A stretch of DNA of 24,274 nucleotides from JANRKN01 sp033763435 (GTDB lineage Bacteria > Planctomycetota > Phycisphaerae > Phycisphaerales > UBA1924), in NCBI GenBank assembly GCA_033763435.1, contig JANRKN010000168.1:1-24274 (forward strand), written 5' to 3'. This document shows positions 7,223-13,147 of the stretch, one piece after another. How positions within the stretch are numbered: the first letter of the stretch is position 1; every line of letters begins with the position of its first letter. The notes beneath the pieces are model-generated. The model ran no database searches, was not told the DNA's origin, and was given only the letters and a program-made list of their open reading frames with translations. A program made the position numbers and the translations under genes.

Positions 7223-8272
7223 TTACTTCACGCCGTCCTTCGAGGCCATGAGCTTGATGAAGTCGACGCAGCGGGCGGCATAGCCAGCCTCGTTGTCGTA
7301 CCAGCTCACGACCTTGAAGAAGCGCTTGTTGAGCTCGATGCCCGCGAGCGCATCATAGATCGAGCTGCGGCGATCGCCGATGAAGTCGCTCGAGACGATC
7401 TCTTCTTCGGTGTAGCCCAGAATGCCCTTCATCGCGCCCTCGGACGCGGCCTTCATCGCCGCGTTGATCTCCTTCAGGCTCGTGTCCTTGGCGGTCTTGA
7501 ACGTGAGGTCCACCGCCGACACGTCGGCCGTGGGGACGCGGAAGGACATGCCCGTGAGCTTGCCCTTCAGCGCGGGGATGCAGAGCGTCACGGCCTTGGC
7601 CGCGCCCGTCGAGGACGGGATGATGTTCTGGTAGGCGTTGCGTCCGCCGCGCCAGTCCTTCTTGCTGGGGCCGTCCTGCGTGGGCTGCGTCGCGGTCGCG
7701 GCATGCACCGTCGTCATCAGGCCTTCCTCAAGGCCGAACGCGTCGTTGATGACCTTGGCGATCGGCGCCAGGCAGTTCGTCGTGCAGGAGGCGTTCGACA
7801 CGATCTTGTGCTTGGCCGGGTCGTACGCCTCGGTGTTCACGCCCAGCACGACCGTCGGCACCTGCGCGGGCTCGGCCTTCGTGGGCGCCGAGATGATCAC
7901 GCGCTTGGCGCCGGCATTCACGTGCAGGCTGGCCTTCTCAAAGTCGGTAAACAGGCCGGTCGATTCGAGCACATAGTCCACGCCCAGGTCCTTCCAGGGA
8001 AGCTGGGCCGGGTCCTTGATCGCCATCGTCTTGGTCGTCTTGCCGTTCACGGTGAACGAGCCGCCCGTGTCCGACGCGACAGCCGAGATCTCGACGGCTT
8101 TGCCGCCGACGGCAAACTGGCGGTGCATCGTGTCATACTTCAGCAGGTACGCGAGATTGTCGGCGGGAACCAGGTCGTTCACCGCGACGATTTCGATGCC
8201 GTGCTCAAAGGCGGTGCGATACACCAGCCGGCCGATGCGACCGAAGCCGTTGATGCCGATGCGGATGGCCAT
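7223..8272 (-). CDS. gap: Glyceraldehyde-3-phosphate dehydrogenase, type I, 349 aa
   Basis: Cytoplasmic glycolytic enzyme converting glyceraldehyde 3-phosphate, NAD and phosphate to 1,3-bisphosphoglycerate. The NAD-binding motif GINGFGRIGR is at residues 6-15, and Asp33 after the second strand points to NAD rather than NADP. The catalytic SNASCTTNCLAP block gives Cys163, and His190 lies in TTVHAATATQ. The C-terminal WYDNEAGYAARCVD block is intact. Length is close to the usual 335-350 residues. The start ATG at 8272 has AAAGGA 9 nt upstream and begins the Rossmann fold directly. It is monocistronic: a promoter candidate about 220 nt upstream and a clear terminator downstream. Nothing looks damaged. 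Confidence 0.98.
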   Translation of the reverse strand: MAIRIGINGFGRIGRLVYRTAFEHGIEIVAVNDLVPADNLAYLLKYDTMHRQFAVGGKAVEISAVASDTGGSFTVNGKTTKTMAIKDPAQLPWKDLGVDYVLESTGLFTDFEKASLHVNAGAKRVIISAPTKAEPAQVPTVVLGVNTEAYDPAKHKIVSNASCTTNCLAPIAKVINDAFGLEEGLMTTVHAATATQPTQDGPSKKDWRGGRNAYQNIIPSSTGAAKAVTLCIPALKGKLTGMSFRVPTADVSAVDLTFKTAKDTSLKEINAAMKAASEGAMKGILGYTEEEIVSSDFIGDRRSSIYDALAGIELNKRFFKVVSWYDNEAGYAARCVDFIKLMASKDGVK

Positions 8273-8594
8273 GGGATCGAGTCCTTTCTGGCAACACGCC
8301 CCGAGCGATTCATGAGAGGCCGGGGCGCGTCTGCGTTCGCGCGGGATGTGATCGGCCGCGGCGGCGCGATCTCCCGTTCGGAACCCGCTCGGAGGGCACG
8401 TGTCCCCATGCCGCTCAGACCGGCCCGATCAGCCCCACCCGGCAGGCCCGGCCAGCCCCGCAGCACGCGGCTCCCTCCGCGAATTCGGCCCATTCTAGGA
8501 GGAATCTCCGCGGGTTTCGAGTCGCCTTCGGACCCGTCGATCGATTGCCCCATCGCGCGCAGCGAACCGCGGGGGCCTCAATCCCGCCGTCCGA
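8273..8594 (-). other. 322-bp spacer upstream of GAPDH
   Basis: No gene supported. It holds the GAPDH ribosome binding site (8282-8287) and a promoter candidate at 8492-8520. If that promoter is right, the leader is about 210 nt, unusually long for gap. I found no riboswitch class I recognise, and no U-tracted terminator for the upstream fusion gene. Confidence 0.5.
8492..8520 (-). promoter_or_regulatory. Candidate sigma70-type promoter for GAPDH
   Basis: On the minus strand, TCGAAA (8515-8520, four of six matches), a 17-nt spacer and TAGAAT (8492-8497, five of six). This is the best -35/-10 pair found in the window. Transcription would begin near 8485. Confidence 0.45.
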
Positions 8595-10073
8595 TCAGTC
8601 GTCGCGATATTTGTCGTGGCACTTCTTGCACGAGGCCGTCAGCGCCGCCAGGCGCTTGTTCAGCTCTTCGTTGCTCAGTTCCTTCGCCAGCGCCTGCTCG
8701 AGGTCCGAGGCGAGCTGCTCGCCCTCTTTCATCCAAGGATTGAACGGATCAGGGCGGGCGCGGACGCGCGGGTTGTCCTGCAGCGCGCGGTACATGTCCG
8801 TGATGTCGCCCGCGAGGCCCGCAAGCGTTGGCCCGCTGGTGGGCTGCTTCCAGCCGTTCTTCGCGGCGGTCTTGAGGATGTCGTAGTTGTCCTCCATCTT
8901 CACCATCGTGCGCTTGAGGCCGCTGACCTGCGCCCGCTCGGGAAACTCGCTTCCCGCCGCGTCGAGTTCCGCCTTGGTCAAACGCTTGGCCTCCTCGACG
9001 ACCTTCCACAGGCCTTTGAGCGCGGGTTCAGTGCCCGAGACCTTCATCCGCCCTTCGACCGCGGCGCGGTCCCTCTGGCCGAGGTCAATTGCCACGCACG
9101 CGGCCGCGGCCGCCGAGCGGTGCTTGCCATGGTGGCAGTGGATGTACACAGGCCCGGGCAGGTCGCGCACCGCTCGGGCGAGTTCACCCTGGCGGGCTTT
9201 GTCGAACCCGTTGTAGCTGACCGGCAGGTGGACATACCGCATGCCGCGCGTCTTGGCCAGCTCGACCGCGGGCTCGGCCCCGTCGACGGAGATGATCGTC
9301 TTGAACCCGAGCTTCTGAAGGCTGTCAAAGCCGGCCGCCCCTTCAGGCCTCGCGCCCGAGTACACGCCCTCGGCATAGGCCACGACCCGGTGCAAGCCCG
9401 GATACTCCGCGGGCACCACGTCGCTCAGCTTGGGCCGGGTGGGCGTGGGCTGGTTGGACTGGTCGGGTGCGGGCTCGGCTTTCTTCTCTGCCTCGGGCTC
9501 GCGCCACGCGGCAAAGCGCAACGCCCCCGCGATGAACGATCGCTCTTCGCGTTCGCCTTCCGAGGCCGCGGGCGAGCCTCCCGGCGCCATCGATCGCACG
9601 CCGTGGACGTGAACCATCTGCCCGCCCAGATGCGACGCGGCCATCAGATAGAGCAGCCCGATCGAGTGCAGGGCGAGGTACGCCACGCCGCCTCCGATCG
9701 TGACGCCCGACTTGAGCTTCTCGTGCTTCCAGAGCACCAAGCCGACGCCCAGCGCGAGGACCGCCGAGAGGGCGATGAAGATATTGCGGGCGATCTCGGC
9801 AAGGTCTTCGTGCTGATCGAGCAACGCCGCCGCCGCGGGAATCGCCTCCGCGGCTTCTTCGCCCGCTTCGCCCGACGACACGGCGAGAATCGCGCCCAAG
9901 GTGCCGACGAGCGTCGTCGCGAGCGCCGCGATCAGCAGCCCGCGACGGTGGGTGCGCCACACGAGCCCGAGCACGACAAGGATCGGTGTAAAGGCCAAGA
10001 GCGCGATCGGGAAGTGAACGATGATCGGGTGAGCCGACTCCCAGGCCGGGAGCGGCGGGGGTTTGGGGAGCAT
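8595..10073 (-). CDS. DUF2231 membrane domain - CX5R phosphatase domain - C-terminal cytochrome c'-like domain fusion, 492 aa
   Basis: Three recognisable parts in one chain. Residues 14-160 form a DUF2231-type membrane domain: HPIIVHFPIALLAF, then hydrophobic helices at about 19-39, 44-66, 94-115 and 125-147, with His residues near helix ends. After a Pro/Glu-rich linker (162-215), residues 222-360 resemble a dual-specificity/tyrosine phosphatase: GVYSGARP, LGFKTIISVDG, and the loop HCHHGKHRS with Cys313 and Arg319 (C-X5-R). The last 130 residues look helical and end in SCKKCHDKYR, a CXXCH haem site (482-486) placed at the extreme C-terminus as in cytochrome c'. Haem attachment happens outside the cytoplasm, so the haem domain, and probably the phosphatase fold, should face the periplasm. 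It lies 26 nt after pyrC. No Shine-Dalgarno; TATACT lies 9 nt before the ATG. Function unknown. Confidence 0.85.
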   Translation of the reverse strand: MLPKPPPLPAWESAHPIIVHFPIALLAFTPILVVLGLVWRTHRRGLLIAALATTLVGTLGAILAVSSGEAGEEAAEAIPAAAALLDQHEDLAEIARNIFIALSAVLALGVGLVLWKHEKLKSGVTIGGGVAYLALHSIGLLYLMAASHLGGQMVHVHGVRSMAPGGSPAASEGEREERSFIAGALRFAAWREPEAEKKAEPAPDQSNQPTPTRPKLSDVVPAEYPGLHRVVAYAEGVYSGARPEGAAGFDSLQKLGFKTIISVDGAEPAVELAKTRGMRYVHLPVSYNGFDKARQGELARAVRDLPGPVYIHCHHGKHRSAAAAACVAIDLGQRDRAAVEGRMKVSGTEPALKGLWKVVEEAKRLTKAELDAAGSEFPERAQVSGLKRTMVKMEDNYDILKTAAKNGWKQPTSGPTLAGLAGDITDMYRALQDNPRVRARPDPFNPWMKEGEQLASDLEQALAKELSNEELNKRLAALTASCKKCHDKYRDD

Positions 10074-10082
10074 CTTGTCCGG

Positions 10083-10088
10083 AGTATA
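10083..10088 (-). promoter_or_regulatory. Candidate -10 element (TATACT) of a leaderless promoter for the fusion gene
   Basis: TATACT on the minus strand, five of six consensus matches, ends 9 nt before the ATG at 10073, inside the 26-nt gap after pyrC. No -35 is recognisable. It may let the gene be expressed apart from pyrC. Confidence 0.4.
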
Positions 10089-10099
10089 AAGACTTTGGC

Positions 10100-11506
10100 T
10101 CAACCCCGGGGACGCTCGTGCCGAACCTCGCCCGCGACGATGGTCGCGATCGACCGACCCTGCACCGCCCGCCCCAGGAAAGGCGTGTTCCTTGATCGTC
10201 CGACCAGATCCGCGAGCGAAATCGTCCATCGCAGGTCCGGGTCGATGACCGTCACGTCCGCGGGCCCGCCGACCGCAAGGCGCCCGAGGCCCAGCGCGTC
10301 CAGCCCGCAGAGCGCCGCGGGGTTGACGGTCATCATCTCGATCACTTTGGGCCAGCGGAGCACGCCCGGCGTGATCAGCGCCTCGATGTACAGCGCCAGC
10401 GCCGTCTCGAGCCCGATCAGCCCGAACGGCGCCTCTTCGAAGGGCAGGTCCTTCTCTTCGGCGGTGTGCGGGGCGTGGTCGGTCGCGAGCACCGTGATCG
10501 TGCCGTCGGCCAGGCCCTTGGCCAGCGCTTCCGCGTCGGCCTTCTCGCGCAGCGGCGGGTTCACCTTCGCGAGCGTGTGATACTCCGCGCACGCCTCGTG
10601 CGTCAGCAGCTGGTGGTGGGGCGAGGCCTCGCCCGAAACCGGAATCCCTGCCTTGCGCGCCCGACGGATGATCTCGACCGTGCCCGCCGACGAGATGTGC
10701 TGCACGTGGTACTTGCACCCGACCGAGGCATTGAGCCGCACGTCGCGCTCGACCATGATCTCCTCGGCGACCCTGGGCCAGCCGCCCAAGCCCAGCTTCA
10801 TGGAGATGCTCCCCGCGTGCATCGATGCGCCGCGGGTGAGTGTCGGGTCTTGGGCATGCTGCATGAACGCGCGCCCGGTGGGCTTGATCGCGCTGAGGAC
10901 GCGGAGCATCACGCCCGCCGAGGCGATGCCGTCACCGTCGTCGGAGAACGCGCACGCGCCGTGGTGCAGCCCGCGCGAGGCCATCAGACTGATCTCGGTC
11001 GGCTCCTCGCCCTTGCGCCCGCGCGTCGCGGCGGCGACCGGAAACACCCGGCAGACGCCGGTCGCGACCGCCCGCTGGTGCACAAACGCGAGCATCTCGG
11101 GCGTGTCGAGTGCGGGGCTGGTGTTGGGCATGCAGCAGACGCTCGTGAAGCCGCCGGACACCGCTGCCGACGTGCCCGAGGCGATCGTTTCCTTGGCTTC
11201 CTGCCCCGGCTCGCGCAGATGCACGTGCGGATCAATGAGCCCCGGCGCAACGATGCACCCCGTGGCGTCGATCACACGCTGGGCCGGCGACGAAGGAAGG
11301 TTCTTGCCCATCGCTGCGATCACCCCTCCGGAGATCGCGACGTCCATGACCTTGTCCGTCCGCGAGGCGGGGTCGATCACCCGCCCGCCGCGGATCAGGA
11401 TCGACGCTCCCTGAGCGTCCCCGCCCTTGGCGGAGCGGGGTGAAGCGGGTGAGGAGGGTGGGGTGGGTGGGGTGGGTGGGGTGGCGGTTGATCGGCGCGC
11501 AGGCAT
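10100..11506 (-). CDS. pyrC: Dihydroorotase, class I, 468 aa
   Basis: Third step of pyrimidine synthesis: reversible cyclisation of carbamoyl aspartate to dihydroorotate, in the cytoplasm, with zinc. The class I pattern is complete: DPHVHLREPG with metal ligands His94 and His96, MPNTSP at 126-131, Asp190 in AFSDDGDG (the bridging acidic residue of this class), His217 in MQHAQD, His270 in QHISS, and Asp343 in ATDHAPH. The aspartate transcarbamoylase gene often found beside it is absent from the window. The first 35 residues are a Thr/Pro/Ser-rich tail, partly encoded by a 9-bp tandem repeat. No start codon was found between that tail and the beta-strand SILIRGG, so the ATG at 11506 is used. 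It has no Shine-Dalgarno. Longer in-frame starts would run through the tRNA region and were rejected. The fusion gene follows 26 nt downstream. Confidence 0.95.
   Translation of the reverse strand: MPARRSTATPPTPPTPPSSPASPRSAKGGDAQGASILIRGGRVIDPASRTDKVMDVAISGGVIAAMGKNLPSSPAQRVIDATGCIVAPGLIDPHVHLREPGQEAKETIASGTSAAVSGGFTSVCCMPNTSPALDTPEMLAFVHQRAVATGVCRVFPVAAATRGRKGEEPTEISLMASRGLHHGACAFSDDGDGIASAGVMLRVLSAIKPTGRAFMQHAQDPTLTRGASMHAGSISMKLGLGGWPRVAEEIMVERDVRLNASVGCKYHVQHISSAGTVEIIRRARKAGIPVSGEASPHHQLLTHEACAEYHTLAKVNPPLREKADAEALAKGLADGTITVLATDHAPHTAEEKDLPFEEAPFGLIGLETALALYIEALITPGVLRWPKVIEMMTVNPAALCGLDALGLGRLAVGGPADVTVIDPDLRWTISLADLVGRSRNTPFLGRAVQGRSIATIVAGEVRHERPRG
11456..11482. repeat. Three perfect tandem 9-bp repeats in the 5' end of pyrC; G-run array
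   Basis: GGGTGGGGT is repeated three times (11456-11464, 11465-11473, 11474-11482), making at least six consecutive runs of three or four G separated by single T on the plus strand, which is the template strand of pyrC. It encodes the Pro/Thr residues near positions 9-17 of dihydroorotase. Copy-number changes would keep frame. The pattern fits a G-quadruplex motif. Confidence 0.85.
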
Positions 11507-11514
11507 GGTCCGAG

Positions 11515-11520
11515 AGCGTA
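11515..11520 (-). promoter_or_regulatory. Candidate -10 element (TACGCT) of a leaderless pyrC promoter
   Basis: TACGCT on the minus strand ends 8 nt before the pyrC ATG at 11506. It is a weaker consensus match than the others and has no visible -35; the call rests on the repeated spacing. Confidence 0.33.
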
Positions 11521-11540
11521 TCGAGGGCCCGGGCCGCGCG

Positions 11541-11560
11541 GCAGGCCTCGGCAGGCCTGG
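11541..11560. repeat. 10-bp direct repeat upstream of pyrC
   Basis: GCAGGCCTCG followed directly by GCAGGCCTGG, one difference, 35-54 nt upstream of the pyrC ATG. It lies where a -35 would be expected. Any operator role is speculative. Confidence 0.5.
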
Positions 11561-11591
11561 GAGATCTGAACACGAAGACCTTGCCCCGGGC

Positions 11592-11620
11592 TTGGAGTTC
11601 GCGTTCAGGGGGCCTATGCT
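11592..11620 (+). promoter_or_regulatory. Candidate promoter of tRNA-Pro
   Basis: TTGGAG (11592-11597), a 17-nt spacer and TATGCT (11615-11620). Transcription would start near 11627, about 9 nt before the mature 5' end, a normal distance for a tRNA. The -10 is identical to the one proposed for map. Confidence 0.5.
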
Positions 11621-11635
11621 CCGCTCCTGCACCGA

Positions 11636-11710
11636 CGGGGTGTAGCGCAGCTTGGTTAGCGCGCTTGACTGGGGGTCAAGAGGTCGGCGGTTCGAATCCG
11701 CCCACCCCGA
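11636..11710 (+). tRNA. tRNA-Pro, anticodon GGG
   Basis: A 75-nt cloverleaf. The acceptor stem CGGGGTG pairs with CACCCCG. The D-arm has GCGC on both sides. The anticodon stem CTTGA/TCAAG encloses loop CTGGGGG, with GGG at positions 34-36. The T-arm GGCGG-TTCGAAT-CCGCC is perfect. The C1-G72 pair and GTAGCGCAG in the D-region are typical of proline tRNAs. The discriminator is A at 11710, and CCA is not encoded (TTG follows), so the end must be added enzymatically. It reads CCC, and possibly CCU, codons, which are abundant in this G+C-rich window. Confidence 0.97.
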
Positions 11711-11717
11711 TTGCCTC

Positions 11718-11753
11718 GCCCTCGCGATTTTTCGCGGGGGCGTGTGCGTTTTT
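11718..11753 (+). terminator. Probable terminator hairpin after tRNA-Pro
   Basis: A 10-bp stem (11718-11727 with 11732-11741, one T-G pair), loop TTTT, and five T residues at 11749-11753. The U-tract begins 7 nt after the stem, further than ideal, so confidence is moderate. Confidence 0.45.
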
Positions 11754-11808
11754 GGGGCGCCCGTCGTGCCACACGCCTCCTGGACCCCGACATTTGCCCC
11801 GGCGGGCG

Positions 11809-11814
11809 TACGCT
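11809..11814 (+). promoter_or_regulatory. Candidate -10 element (TACGCT) upstream of the PP2C-type phosphatase
   Basis: TACGCT would start transcription near 11821, about 35 nt before the ATG at 11856. No -35 is visible. It matches the hexamer seen before pyrC. Confidence 0.25.
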
Positions 11815-11855
11815 CATGAGGCCGCGTTGCAAGCGCGCCCGCGGAGCGCCCCCCG

Positions 11856-13133
11856 ATGTTCGAGATGCCCGGCAACCCGGACGACGCGATGCGCGAGGTC
11901 GTGGACCTCATGCGGGCGCTGAGCGCCGAGACCGAACCCCAGGCCGCCGTCCGGCTTTACCGCGACCGCGTCCGGCGACTGATCCCCCTTGACGCGACGA
12001 TCGCGGTTTCACGCCGGGACCTGACCGCCCCGTGGTACCGAATCACCCGCGCCTCGGTCTGGAAAGACGAGATCAACCCCTGGACCCAGAAAGACCGCCT
12101 GCCCCTGCACGACCGGGGCCTGCTGGGCGAGCTGATCTATCGCGACGAGCCCACGATCATCAACGACCTGAACCCCGACCCGGCCGACCCTGCGTACGAG
12201 CTGCTGACGGGCTTCGGGTCGTTGTTCGCGCAGCCGCAGTATGACCAGGGCGTCGCGAAGAACATGGTCATCGCCCTGAGGAGCGACCGCAACGCGTACG
12301 ACCTCCGGACCGCGCCGACGCTGCTCTGGCTGACCAATCTCTTCGGGCGTGCGACGCAGAATCTGGTGCTCGCCAAGCAACTCGCCGAGGCGTATGAGAT
12401 CGTCGACCGCGAGCTGCAGGCCGTGTCGCAGATCCAGCGGGCGCTCTTGCCCGTCGTGCTGCCCGACGTGCCCGGGCTGAGCTTGTCGGCCCACTACCAG
12501 ACCAGCAAGCAGGCCGGCGGCGACTACTACGACTTCTTCCCACAGCGCGACGGCACCCTGGGCATCCTGATCGCCGACGTTTCGGGCCATGGCACGCCCG
12601 CGGCCGTGCTCATGGCGATCACGCACACGATGGCCCACCTTGCGCCCGAGGCGTCTTCCTCGCCCGGCGCGCTGCTGGGGTACCTGAATCGGCACCTCGC
12701 GGATTCGTACCAGCGTACGGGTACGGGCTTCGTCACGGCCTTCTACGCGATCTACGACCCGCGCGCGCGCTCGCTGCGCTTTGCCTCCGCGGGGCACAAC
12801 CCGCCGCGGATCCGCCGGGGCGACGGCGCGGTTGAGGTGCTCGACGCTGCGCGCGACGTGCCGCTTGGCGTGCTGGGCGACACTGAGTATGCCGAGGCCT
12901 CCGCCTCGCTGCGGGCGGGCGACGCGCTGGTGCTGTACACCGACGGCATCACCGAGGCACGCAACCGCGAAGGCCAGCTCTTCGGCGAGTTCCGCCTCGA
13001 CCGCACGATCGAACGCGCCGCCGGGGGCTCGGACGGCCTCGTCGCGGGGATCCTCGACGAAGTCCGTCGATTCACGGGCGATCGCGCGGCCGACGATGAC
13101 CGCACCCTCGTCGTCGCGTCGGCGCTGGGCTGA
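11856..13133 (+). CDS. PP2C/SpoIIE-family serine phosphatase with N-terminal GAF-like domain, 425 aa
   Basis: A metal-dependent protein phosphatase of the RsbU/SpoIIE type; such proteins usually dephosphorylate an anti-sigma-factor antagonist. Residues 15-175 resemble a GAF sensor domain. A helical linker (about 176-198, ending SQIQRALLP) leads into the phosphatase domain. The metal-binding positions are present: AGGDYYDFF with Asp223, ADVSGHG with Asp241, YTDGITEA with Asp363, and DDDRTLVV with Asp415. SAGHNPP is at 311-317. No transmembrane segment, so cytoplasmic. The ATG at 11856 has only a weak GGAG 9 nt upstream; ATG at 11865 is possible. No STAS or anti-sigma kinase gene is nearby, so its partner lies elsewhere. 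The pyruvate-kinase-like gene starts 14 nt after its stop, which suggests an operon. Confidence 0.93.
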   Translation: MFEMPGNPDDAMREVVDLMRALSAETEPQAAVRLYRDRVRRLIPLDATIAVSRRDLTAPWYRITRASVWKDEINPWTQKDRLPLHDRGLLGELIYRDEPTIINDLNPDPADPAYELLTGFGSLFAQPQYDQGVAKNMVIALRSDRNAYDLRTAPTLLWLTNLFGRATQNLVLAKQLAEAYEIVDRELQAVSQIQRALLPVVLPDVPGLSLSAHYQTSKQAGGDYYDFFPQRDGTLGILIADVSGHGTPAAVLMAITHTMAHLAPEASSSPGALLGYLNRHLADSYQRTGTGFVTAFYAIYDPRARSLRFASAGHNPPRIRRGDGAVEVLDAARDVPLGVLGDTEYAEASASLRAGDALVLYTDGITEARNREGQLFGEFRLDRTIERAAGGSDGLVAGILDEVRRFTGDRAADDDRTLVVASALG

Positions 13134-13147
13134 GAAGGGAACGGCGC

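Noticed and set aside
8616..10580. 654-codon plus-strand frame opposite the fusion gene and pyrC
   Set aside because: Spans two real genes on the other strand, with Arg/Gly/Leu-rich shadow composition.
11507..11911. N-terminal extension of dihydroorotase to an ATG at 11911
   Set aside because: It would run antisense through tRNA-Pro and its promoter, and the added residues have no similarity to the family.
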